From NCBI GenBank assembly GCA_014084085.1, contig NPFB01000049.1, forward strand, positions 343,529 through 407,528: 64,000 nt of DNA, given 5' to 3'. Below are positions 57,101 through 64,000 of the stretch, piece after piece. The first letter of the stretch is position 1. Each line of letters begins with the position of its first letter. The notes beneath the pieces were generated by a model. It was not told the DNA's origin, ran no database searches, and saw nothing but the letters and a program-made list of their open reading frames with translations. Source of the stretch: Hondaea fermentalgiana. Taxonomy: Eukaryota; Sar; Bigyra; Thraustochytrida; Thraustochytriidae. The translations under genes and the position numbers were made by a program.

Positions 57101-57332
57101 GATGTGCAGACGGATCTTCCTCGGATCCTTCGTTTGGTCGGCCTGGCGATGCCTCGCGGAGTCTTTTGCGAGACTGCGAGGGCACCAGTGGATTCTCAAC
57201 CGCAAGATCTTCATTGTTGTCGTTGTCGTTCTGGTTGTTGTGGTCGTGGTCGTCTACTTCTTGTTCATTTTCTGCAAAGATGCCAGGTGCAGGTTCTGGA
57301 TCATTCACAGCCGTCCACCGTGCGCGCAGCAT
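51105..57332 (-). CDS. CABIN1: CABIN1/Hir3-type subunit of the HIRA histone chaperone complex
   Basis: A single open frame of 2075 residues; ATG at 57332. After an acidic N-terminus, residues about 85-260 (EAKAARDYEAALALQ, REIYERLTKLAVLES, CALANLASMDQSVGEETQA, DPALWEEVARLSWKVGNLRLSR, FAYEQALR) follow the TPR-like opening of CABIN1 and yeast Hir3. A disordered segment with poly-Ser (about 455-480) and a Gln/Pro-rich segment (about 1480-1565) separate helical-repeat regions. At about 1613-1659, DRVKANFRKESWNDAIVTRV followed by TYDVCYENEDELDFALP is a Tudor-like fold of the type that reads D-G-T-Y-D-V-x-Y. The HIRA complex (HIRA, UBN1, CABIN1) deposits histone H3.3-H4 independently of replication. 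A Tudor domain is not part of the CABIN1 I know, so this addition is noteworthy. Confidence 0.82.
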   Translation of the reverse strand: MLRARWTAVNDPEPAPGIFAENEQEVDDHDHNNQNDNDNNEDLAVENPLVPSQSRKRLREASPGRPNEGSEEDPSAHRGRPLARKGPENVEIQEAKAARDYEAALALQVGGLPQSEQWTKAREIYERLTKLAVLESKQLKLGRTIKRCALANLASMDQSVGEETQALAHLVDAVCVDDSDPALWEEVARLSWKVGNLRLSRFAYEQALRGEWSVPPDSLWIGLLHVTYALADDAGCREAVRCALANNPQFAWAKLFENMLRRETSTPTTGAWPWDDAVDRALRQEEQRMLRDSVTLRRQRLALKDDGEGMASSSGQEIGSKTLHIASSCTLSELIDQLLIEYRRELLLPSNRCIRVRFGNLGSVSPSQDVNMNVDVPAAATTKPKTTTQSKIAESVPEPGSAVKNSAQTAGSLSEQPNDASNKEQPRKRRAGRRRASDNDAASKTRAKSSGDPSSSSSSSSSSSSSSSSTLSSSASTTGGGVSAAGATRSRRGATQTEDERLEAALDAVLHGTTLQIAQFVDEKSSSAMDEDSDDEDEEEKSAESAQFRVSREELLRRASLAPHLGAADVPPKSRSRQTGSNNSTAEQRQVQSWISKRGGCEWPVEILLRDLLADLHEFDAACFASSEALSQSEAQAAAVSRCMDALAIADVDWMAPPTPSSSTQSTAELESETLRQDKSAIFLAEILFDWMVCPNIPAYIQQRCKRLALVCFSFARQRIPSRIYETVSLREQAEQLSLRLEWLSARVLALVMGNVTAATPALARCEALLETVATSGKALLRIPHLQFDAIISGDTIAAKREFLSWRRTIAQVKLEYLRKVFRRDPALAQRRLREVVEHYLETIEPSKSGLRQWNDFVMEVQMAESSLEDLHPQELSIESPELAQVETLSVLEECLPHASAQDKARFYSLVARLLASLVQLIQDHASQTTNLKQDCERKLLEQCLHLLADNDGCWEPEPWVLGETGWARIAGVLVASLSKSPDDAHLLGLLAAAAAHSPKCSSEMLDVLFNSLCACALEFAELLASLSDENMVRPNSLAFNMTGRVAAALLAAIRFDAVVQDEAFCHVASGCVATILQPAIVLCLRTHAKSKRGVTWASDVALWGLSALLTLCDQGQGTADAPQRRIRGVGLANMIKPLVKTFATSGDDRVYISLRSSAARLLASVHTIKALQHEDEDIYLALEEARQAILSDMLASLYGVIEFSDSPREDKRVFSGERTLESLDLHPSNAPACMPPRFLDEVSVVDCGPATSGRWKNHRSIVMRYLLNYLDSRAIVEDRECAEPDHTTALVRFILARSLLELGTDAPFGAAVRAFLETPAAGLSCKAEAVASACAFVTSRDAFVTTRLDPKPSDVVTAQELCERLPLCFAQLIENATPTKLPRLNAPIGDASLSDYCQKLETGLGALRLDLSFHPWRFMSWFKLGDLGSRLQRIAMSDPQVCSIMLDLLDAPAEDELQAVEPETQRAQPLDESANPPPSQSSMQDHEHAQPPAQTEAQAQPKAQIGAQPQVQPQTQVQVPASSSIAAPQEMQVSRPVESTQQTQQTQQPLIQHSKLQQPQQQQELRQQQQHRRDLRNLTLERFPLPIQAWEAAVAVAQQMLMERNEDASELRAYDRVKANFRKESWNDAIVTRVNDDSTYDVCYENEDELDFALPRTMLKALPAKAARDEPENPDESIFDSLVTIGSFIFANLGCLRRFDRNLYQHACKLARDVFDRAILLEQHKKEPGVIFLHARALEKCACPTGEVLRRYEQALAAAPEKGDEMAICKTEVRYRIFATRAKALLREEESISGSSKEELQAILEGLSSCFGKGCERENHRAVYRFAATILESPHELLPGGDRTMWLEKAVNAMAATFEKKASERVCVIRYPEYTIKFDCIARPWWKMETTRFRHIRLYLKLCRALKDFKKARHFLSVLMDTFADRNKKDKDPNAATILRGACLCVIEMVNILKDSVATTAPEALLRGAFAIHVEHVDLLSALKSHPGLRAKYRLHLVADFLSHAFALHSGKDAPALKTIIKTCEDRFPAIRVTTRRRYKPRAGSNKAVEGNKTVAANPNAPVQPPATAVQSIM

Positions 57333-57443
57333 GTCCTCTGTCTGTCACGCGAGCAGCCGCCCGCGCGCGAGCTCCTCCCCCTGGCGGACACGCGGCCAGG
57401 GAGCCTAACGACCTCGCTGTCGCTCTCAAATGGCGCTGCTCGC

Positions 57444-57444
<1 letters not shown>

Positions 57445-57475
<31 letters not shown>
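57445..57475 (+). repeat. (TGGC)n microsatellite
   Basis: About eight TGGC units, 110-140 bp upstream of the CABIN1 start. Confidence 0.9.
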
Positions 57476-57476
<1 letters not shown>

Positions 57477-57699
57477 TCCGGCCACCTCGCTGGCGGCCTC
57501 GCTAGCGGCCTCGACGTGTGGCTGCCTCGCTGGCAGCCCCGCTGTCTGGCAGCCTGCCCGCCTGCCCGCGCGGCTCGCAGTACTGCGCAGAGCCGCCCGA
57601 CGCTTGCAAGGTTGGCGCAGATCTAACTAGTATCTGCTGCTGCTTGCGATTATAGCACGGAAGCGGCGAAAAGTCGAAGGCACACTGCACACGGCCAAG

Positions 57700-57750
<51 letters not shown>
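57700..57750 (+). repeat. (AAGC)n microsatellite
   Basis: About twelve perfect AAGC units. Confidence 0.95.
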
Positions 57751-57751
<1 letters not shown>

Positions 57752-58626
57752 ACGCCAAGGCCAGCCAGCAAAGCAGGTACGGTGGAGGAGGACGAATGGT
57801 CAAGAAAAGGCTTTTGCGCGCGCCAAGACCCGAGCTCGAATTCCTCGGAGGAGACTAGCAGAGAAGTCTTCGCTAGGGTGAATTGGGGCAAGTAAACAAG
57901 ATGAAGCGGGGCGTCAGCGAATCTGCAGAGTCGAGGAACAGCCTCTGCGACGAATAAGAAGCCAATAAGATTCACGCCGCGTCATGCGTTGCATCGCATC
58001 GCATCGCATCGTCGAATTTAATCTTGAACTTATGGTCTTGCCAACCATGCATTCGTCGATTTCGATGATTTTGTATAAGGCAAACAGTCAGGTCTTTCGC
58101 AGTCAAGCACACGCAGCATTGGTAAAAACAAATTTCTCTCGGTGCCTCCGATGGCCCCAATGAATATCACGAGTCATTCGACATCGTCGCATCATCATCT
58201 ACCGGCCGCGCGCGCACCTTCAAGGAGAGCGAGCTGCAGCTTGCTCGCTCACGCGCTAGCTAGCTAGCTGTAGTACCTACCTGTCAGGCTAGGTATAGCC
58301 TTACTTCTGGCTGACCGCCATTTTATTTTTTCGGTCAGGCAGGCCAGTCAAAGCCGCTGACCCATTTGGTGGGCTGCGCCTATATAGCAGAAACAAGAAG
58401 CGCTTGCACCGGGTCCTGTACAAGCACTTTCTATTATACGAACAAATTCGCGGTGTGGGGATTCCGACGGCCTCTGTAGCCGGCCCCTGCGATCGGCGTA
58501 GGGAGTCAGGACTGGGCCTGGCTGGCCTAGCTGCACGAAGAGAAATTGGCGCGACGATGCGTGTCCGCCTTTGCGGCAGCGCGGCAGCGGAGGCGTCCAG
58601 CAAAAGGTGTTTATGGTCAGTCAGAC

Positions 58627-58628
<2 letters not shown>

Positions 58629-58681
<53 letters not shown>

Positions 58682-58781
58682 NNNNNNNNNNNNNNNNNNN
58701 NNNNNNNNNNNNNNNNNNNNNNNNNNNNNNNNNNNNNNNNNNNNNNNNNNNNNNNNNNNNNNNNNNNNNNNNNNNNNNNNN

Positions 58782-58833
<52 letters not shown>

Positions 58834-58835
58834 GG
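58629..58835 (+). repeat. (GACA)n microsatellite broken by a gap
   Basis: Perfect GACA units on both sides of 100 N (58682-58781), becoming GGCA-variant after 58835. True array length unknown. Confidence 0.95.
58682..58781. other. Assembly gap (100 N) within (GACA)n
   Basis: Placeholder gap in an unresolved tetranucleotide array. Confidence 0.99.
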
Positions 58836-60879
58836 CAGACAGACAGACAGGCAGACAGGCAGGCAGGCAGGCAAGGGAAAAAAAGAGAAGAAAAAAAGAG
58901 GACTGCTTTCAAGTGCTTCAGCCATGTAGACGAGTCTACTTTGAGTATGTTTCACGCGCGCGCAAACCCGATAGATTGAAGTGGCATAGTCGCAAAGGCG
59001 CCAGATTGCATGGACTGTTGTGAGCACAGTCACGGATCAAGAGACAGCGTAAAATAGCAGACGAAAGCTGCGGCATGAACCGTGGTTGACCCCCCCCCCT
59101 ATTGTGGAGAGAAGAGGATTGCTATCACGCTTTGCTTGCTCGTAGACCCTGAGCATGCGAATCGAAGAGTAAAGGATGTGTGAAGAGTTTTCGGGCTTTC
59201 GCCCAAGCAAGCATCTGAGAGAACTACTGGTAGTAAGTTCTTCTTGCATTCTTTTTACTGTAGAGCAACCAAAAAGAATAGAATCGCCAGCTACGCGACC
59301 AAAGTGCTATCGGCCCGGCAGCAGTGTGATCCCGGTCATGTTTTCTCTGTGATAGGGACCCGACACCTATACAATACCACCTTTCTGATGGATACGGTCA
59401 TTTCGCTGCGTATCCGCAACGCAAACCTGGGGAGACGAGACATCAGGTCTAATGGGGACAAAACGTGCGTTTATCACGAGCAAACGTGTTTGCGGTATAC
59501 ACATATCCGAATAATCAAGATTAAGCGTTGATTTTTTCTTTTTCTGGTTTCGTGCCCACATGACGAGTCAAGTTCCTCTAAAAAAATCATCCTTTGGAAA
59601 TTGAAATCATGCTGCACTTCTTTCTTTCCTTCCTCTTTTTAGATCTTCAGAGCCTTGAGACATTGATCATGCCGACATCTGTCAGATGGCCTCATCATTG
59701 ACAGACAACAACGGCAGCACTTTATGCATCAGCAGTCACAGCGTTAGGAAATAATCAAAGCAACATGCACGACTGCTCAATCCAAACCTCCTCCTACCCC
59801 TTTGCAAGATGATCATCAGGGAACAACCCAGGCCCTGGGACTGGGCCTCATTTCTTGTGCTCGCTCTACACACTACATCTTCTGCAGGAGAGCGAGAGAA
59901 AGGTCAAGAAGCTACCGTCTCGATGGTCGCCGAAGCTGCTCTCCACGTGGCCGCAGACCAGAAACTCTCGAATCAGCCGCATGCCCCCTCCGAGTTTCCC
60001 TCCAACCGCACCGCGAGAAGACGAGCTAGCTAGCTGGACGCTCGAACCGTTGCTCCTTTGACCGTTGAACATGAGTCTAAGCGCTAACAATGTAACTTGA
60101 ACTTGGCCTTGAACTTCAAGTTGATCTCGGCAAGTTGATCTTGAAGGCCTGAAGCCCCTAGAGTTGACGCAGGTGCCATCGAGTGCCCGGGCCGAGGCCG
60201 CTGCTGCCGAAGCCGACGATTAACTGCGATGACTTCGGGCAGTTTTCATCTCCTGGATCGATTGATCGATCAAACAAATGAATGAACGACCACCAAACGA
60301 CCAAACGAACGAACGGACACGGCCGTGATGATAAGGAGCCGACAGCGGGGACCGGGGCGCATGGCCCGACCGAGTGGCCGCCTTGGGGGATACCGCAGCA
60401 CGGTGGAAGAAAGGAATGCATGCATCTCCGTGGCGTCACGGTTTCACGGTCATTACTTGCTAAACTCTTGCATGCTCGCTCAAAACAACACTGCAGCGGC
60501 ACGGGCTGCAGCGAAGCCAGTAGGCCTCTATCGAGCGCAAGGCACTCAAAACGTTTGCGCAATTCACGAGGTCGAACGAGGTCGATCCGTAGTTTTGCCG
60601 TCTTGTCCACCTTGCGCGCGACATTCTTGTGCTTGCATTGTGAGAGGTAGGTAGGAAATACTCAGAGACCGTTTCGTCTAGCACGAAGGCCTCGCTTGAG
60701 CACCTACCTCTCAGCTCTTAGTAGCTAGCTACACTCCGAAACGAAACGAGGTCTGCTACCTTTTCACCGCTCACTTGGGGAGTATGGTATTTGGGTATGG
60801 GGCTCCGCAACGTGCAAATGAAGACCAGGCTGCTCTGGGATGTCGAGAGGCCTGAGGGCTCCGTCAAGTGCGAGCAAGC

Positions 60880-63800
60880 ATGCCCGACGAGAAAGTAGGC
60901 GACTTGAAAATCGCGCCTTGTGCTCGAAAGCTCGAGATTTGCTACTTGGACCTCCGAGATTTGGACAAGGTAGAAAGAGAAACTTTATGCGGCAATGTGG
61001 AAGTAGAAAATTGTCCATCGTCGACGCCACGGCCGGGTCCGGAGCCGAGGCCGCAGCCGCGGCCGCACCCACCGGCGGGGCACGCGGGCAAGCGGCGGTC
61101 CCGACGAGAATTGCCCGAAGCTGGAGAGGTAGCCAACCTTTTCGAGCAGCACCATTCGAACGTCAAGCACTGGGGCTGCGCTGTCTGTAGAAAGAGGAAT
61201 AACGGCCACAGGGCCGGGAGTGGTGTGCAGCGTGCGACATCTTCGTTGTCACATGGCAGTAACCTTGCAAAGCATACCAGAAAAGCCGGCTTGCGTTGCG
61301 CCAAGCTCATGAGGGGCGGCGGCATTGCGTCGACGCTGAGTGCACGACGCCTCGACCTCGAAGAGGATGATGCGCCTTCCAAAGCTGTCCCGGCGGACAA
61401 GGTTGACACGGGGGTAAAGGGGCAGCTTTACAAGCCAGGTCGGAAAGGCGATGTAGAGGTGCTCTCTGGCAAAGCTCTGGTGGAGAAGATCCACGAGCAG
61501 CTCGCACAAGCGCAGGAAAATGGAGCCAATTATTGCAATCTCTTGTGGTTCATTCTCTACGTAGGCTTGTATGTCATAATTCTTGGCATGCAGCGGTCCC
61601 CTCCAGAGGCCTTCATGGTCGAGGAATCAATCAAAAACTCGTTATTTGGAGAGAGCACGCGAACCGTCGAGTATTCAACTGGCGAGATCTCCACAACCAT
61701 GGAGTCAAGCAGCCACATCTTTGAGTGGCTCGAGAACAGTGTCATCAAAAGCATCTTCGTCGATCCTACCTGCGGCGATGGAATCTGTGATACCCCTCTC
61801 GAGTATCCCCAGTGGCTAGACTACGGATGCAGTGAAGATTGTGGCACGTACTCTTCAAAGCTCACATCAGCTGTTGTGGTGAACGTGACGGCTGCTTTCG
61901 AGGATGACGAGGAAATTGAGGACGCGTCCTGGAATCTGTGCTCGATCACACATGATGTGTGCTACTTTTCCTCAAGTCAATTGTTTACCACGCGAAATGA
62001 ATCGCAGGTGCACGAAGTGGACTTGCTCGATGGTGTGTGGGAGGTTCAGCTCAAGGCATCGCGAGGCGGCATCGTTGGCCAGATTTACACGGAATCGTCA
62101 CAGCTGGTCACTGTTGCAGAGATTGTGAATGGGACTATTGGCGGCAACGAGACTAGCGACGCCAACAATACGGATACTTTTGTGGAATACTACACCTATG
62201 TAGACACCACGCGCACAATCATTGCAGAGTGGACAGCGTGCAAAGACACGAGTGATTCGGTCTCGCAAGAGGATTTACAGCTCATCCAACAGAGCTGCGA
62301 AGATGCCACTGGCGAAGTTAAGCGAATATGTAGTGCTGAAGACTGTGAAGCGTGCTCTGAAGCAAAATGTAGTCTATACGCTGATTGTGCGTTCAATGAA
62401 ACATTGGACGAATGTTACACGCTCACTTGCGGCAACGAGCCTCAGGCGTGTCCGTACTGTGCTGACGAGGACACGTGTGAAGCGAACGCAGACTGCATTT
62501 GGGACGAGTCGTGCAAGGCGCTCTGCTCAGTTGCAGATTGTGCTTCTGAAGCTTGCACGGTCTCACAGCACGCCTGTGATGTGTATTCGGGCGGCCTGTG
62601 TTTTTGGGAAGGCACAGGCGACATACCGTGTCGCACTGCTACGGATGAAGAGAAATGCGAGTACAGCTGCGCTACTTGCACGCAGTCTCTCTGCGAAGAG
62701 AATCCCGTGTGCAGCTTTTATCGGAGCGAATGTCTCGACGCCGACGACGTCGTTCAGACCGATAGCCCTTCAATATCGCCTACCGCATTTCCTACGGCCG
62801 CTCCAACCTTGCCTCCTACCCCAAGACCAACGCAGACCACTGGAGGTGCACCCACTCAGTCCACACCGAGCCCAACTTCCGGGACTTCTTGCACAGACGA
62901 CTGCACGCTCTGCTCAGATTCAGATGCTTGCTTTACGAGTCCAGCTGCTTGTGCTTGGACAGGATCGGCCTGTAGAGAGGAAGTGGACATGTCGCAATAT
63001 ACGTGTGAAGATGCTTGCCATGCGTGCGATTACTCGGAATGTACGTCAACTGATACGTGCTATTGGTCTGATGGGGCATGCTATCCAGAGAGTGGACTGT
63101 GCGAGACTGATTGTGCTTTCTGCAAGAATGCAGCAAAGTGTCGGAACCGCGCCTCGTTCTGCGAATTTTCAGGTTCTTGCACCATGTTGGAGCTCTGCGT
63201 TAATGCTTGCGAGTATTGCTTTTCCGAAAATGAATGCGCTTTTCACCCGGAATGTGTTTGGGACGGTTTCGCTTGCGCGGAAGCTTCGTGCAGCAATACA
63301 TGCTCGCTGTGCGACGAAGAGTCAACGTGTACTGCCCAAGATGGCTGCTCATGGACATCGCTTTTGGGATTGGGGTCCTGCGCGGACGGATCGCGCCGAC
63401 GCGAGCTTCAGACCGAGGTGTGCGGCAGCATGAGCACCTGCGAAGCATGCTCTGATGACCCGACCATGTGTGAAAAAAAAAATGGCTGCGAATTTGACTA
63501 CCAGAGCTGGTCGTGCAGCGGATTCCAGGAGATTACTTCAAGCTGTGACGAGGCCTCGGGTGGATTTTGCACATCGGCCCTGCTGCAAAATGGATTTTGC
63601 GACGATGAGTGCAATATTGGCGAGTGTGGATACGATCAAGGGGCTTGCGCGGACACGGCCAATTTGCTCACATACATTTGTTCCGACATGTGTTACTGCA
63701 ACATGCTTGCAGACGATGTTTGCGATGCTGCGTGCGACACCGCAGCCTGTGGATTTGACCTTGGTGACTGCTGCGAGCGTGTGTTCACGAGCGAGCTTGA

Positions 63801-64000
63801 TGTACAGTTCGAGCTATGGAATCACTTTACTCCCGAGACTGTCGAGCGGCTCACGCCGGATCCACTCTTGCCGCGAAGCCGCTACCTGGCCACGGTCAAT
63901 CGTCTCATCGGCGGCGTTCTTGTCCTTCAAACACGCTATGAGCGCGGCAACTGTAGCAGTCAGCGCTTCGCTGCCCTTGCAAACGATTGTTTTACGGGTG
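60880..64000 (+). CDS. Polycystin-like cation channel with PSI-like and LNR repeats (3' partial)
   Basis: The frame is open from the ATG at 60880 (MPDEKVGDLK) to the window end, 1040 residues so far; an in-frame stop lies just upstream (60853). A cytosolic N-terminus of about 215 residues is followed by one membrane span (NLLWFILYVGLYVIILGM, 219-236). After it comes a very long extracellular loop: CGDGICDTP with DYGCSEDCG, a beta-rich part with N-glycosylation sites, at least eight Cys-rich PSI-like units (C-x2-C-x5-C-x6-C-x-[WF]-x3-C; e.g. CPYCADEDTCEANADCIW), a Ser/Thr/Pro linker (about 627-669), and two Lin12/Notch repeats (NGFCDDECNIGECGYDQGAC near 904 and DDVCDAACDTAACGFDLGDC near 946). 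At 1001-1039, RYLATVNRLIGGVLVLQTRY and NCSSQRFAALANDC match the start of the polycystin (PKD2) TOP domain. The remaining five spans and pore should follow downstream. By family this is a calcium-permeable TRP-type channel, often ciliary. Confidence 0.8.
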   Translation, partial: MPDEKVGDLKIAPCARKLEICYLDLRDLDKVERETLCGNVEVENCPSSTPRPGPEPRPQPRPHPPAGHAGKRRSRRELPEAGEVANLFEQHHSNVKHWGCAVCRKRNNGHRAGSGVQRATSSLSHGSNLAKHTRKAGLRCAKLMRGGGIASTLSARRLDLEEDDAPSKAVPADKVDTGVKGQLYKPGRKGDVEVLSGKALVEKIHEQLAQAQENGANYCNLLWFILYVGLYVIILGMQRSPPEAFMVEESIKNSLFGESTRTVEYSTGEISTTMESSSHIFEWLENSVIKSIFVDPTCGDGICDTPLEYPQWLDYGCSEDCGTYSSKLTSAVVVNVTAAFEDDEEIEDASWNLCSITHDVCYFSSSQLFTTRNESQVHEVDLLDGVWEVQLKASRGGIVGQIYTESSQLVTVAEIVNGTIGGNETSDANNTDTFVEYYTYVDTTRTIIAEWTACKDTSDSVSQEDLQLIQQSCEDATGEVKRICSAEDCEACSEAKCSLYADCAFNETLDECYTLTCGNEPQACPYCADEDTCEANADCIWDESCKALCSVADCASEACTVSQHACDVYSGGLCFWEGTGDIPCRTATDEEKCEYSCATCTQSLCEENPVCSFYRSECLDADDVVQTDSPSISPTAFPTAAPTLPPTPRPTQTTGGAPTQSTPSPTSGTSCTDDCTLCSDSDACFTSPAACAWTGSACREEVDMSQYTCEDACHACDYSECTSTDTCYWSDGACYPESGLCETDCAFCKNAAKCRNRASFCEFSGSCTMLELCVNACEYCFSENECAFHPECVWDGFACAEASCSNTCSLCDEESTCTAQDGCSWTSLLGLGSCADGSRRRELQTEVCGSMSTCEACSDDPTMCEKKNGCEFDYQSWSCSGFQEITSSCDEASGGFCTSALLQNGFCDDECNIGECGYDQGACADTANLLTYICSDMCYCNMLADDVCDAACDTAACGFDLGDCCERVFTSELDVQFELWNHFTPETVERLTPDPLLPRSRYLATVNRLIGGVLVLQTRYERGNCSSQRFAALANDCFTG

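Larger units (their letters stand above)
57333..60879. other. 3.5-kb intergenic region upstream of CABIN1 and the polycystin-like gene
   Basis: No gene recognised. It contains (TGGC)n at 57445-57475, (AAGC)n at 57700-57750, (GACA)n at 58629-58835 around a gap, a C run at 59088-59098, and TAGC-type runs near 58255 and 60720. Both flanking genes are transcribed away from it. Confidence 0.6.

Noticed and set aside
57700..57750. Regular short direct repeats as a CRISPR-like array
   Set aside because: Units are four bases without spacers; these are microsatellites in a eukaryotic genome.
58404..58979. Open frames through the (GACA)n array encoding D-R-Q-T repeats
   Set aside because: Tetranucleotide repeats are open in several frames by construction; no flanking protein signature.
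62222..63433. A 403-codon plus-strand frame overlapping the channel gene
   Set aside because: It is out of frame with the Cys-patterned polycystin/LNR reading, which is open for over 3 kb and carries clear domain motifs.
1..64000. A linked gene system such as a defence island or biosynthetic cluster
   Set aside because: Neighbouring genes have unrelated functions and alternate in strand; only the two paralogue groups are linked. The ciliary genes (NPHP4, channel) are 45 kb apart and probably together by chance.

Overview
The window is nuclear DNA from a unicellular eukaryote. The best guess is a heterotrophic, flagellated stramenopile of the thraustochytrid (Labyrinthulomycete) type. The signs are large genes read mostly as single exons (one is 6.6 kb), rare short GT-AG introns, moderately GC-rich coding sequence, no plastid-type genes, and ciliary-type proteins (nephrocystin-4, a polycystin-like channel, a kinesin-like relic). 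The lineage is an inference; the eukaryotic and flagellate nature is well supported. Three runs of exactly 100 N (16569-16668, 41500-41599, 58682-58781) are assembly gaps.

Layout. 1-9 kb: the 3' part of a Sec7/PH Arf-GEF (+), a large RS-rich protein with a degenerate kinesin-motor-like domain (-), a two-exon RanBP2-type zinc-finger protein (+) and a MaoC/hotdog protein (+). 9-15.5 kb: nephrocystin-4 with an EF-hand array (-). 16.5-21.2 kb: a piggyBac-tail/YqaJ-like transposase-derived gene next to an assembly gap (+) and a MICU-family mitochondrial calcium-uptake regulator (-). 22-33.2 kb: three paralogous ATG22/UMF1-like major-facilitator proteins (+, -, +), with a WDR76/CMR1 WD40 protein (-) between the first two. 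33.6-36 kb: a tandem pair of unrecognised multi-span membrane proteins (+). 36.5-40.1 kb: a C2H2 zinc finger/TPR protein (+) and a small two-exon, possibly mitoribosomal gene (-). 42-45 kb: a small Cys-rich, probably GPI-anchored protein (+), a FAM32A homologue (+) and a BMT5-like rRNA uridine methyltransferase (-). 46-57.3 kb: a eukaryotic PqiA-like membrane protein (+), a coiled-coil protein (-), an ankyrin protein (+) and a CABIN1/Hir3 histone-chaperone subunit (-). 60.9-64 kb: the 5' part of a polycystin-like channel with a huge Cys-rich extracellular loop (+), running off the window.

Organisation. Genes mostly alternate in strand. Converging 3' ends are close (about 56-250 bp in most pairs), while head-to-head intervals vary from 0.2 to 4.1 kb and hold the microsatellites ((GACA)n, (TGGC)n, (AAGC)n, (GAAT)n, poly-G). 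I see no operon, defence island or biosynthetic cluster. The genes are unrelated housekeeping, ciliary, membrane and chromatin functions, apart from two local families: three ATG22-like proteins and two tandem membrane proteins. The most unusual content is in domain architectures: the polycystin loop, EF-hands inside NPHP4, the dead kinesin-like motor, the split PH domain and PqiA with a Cys-rich loop. I found no convincing tRNA, rRNA, snRNA or CRISPR array.
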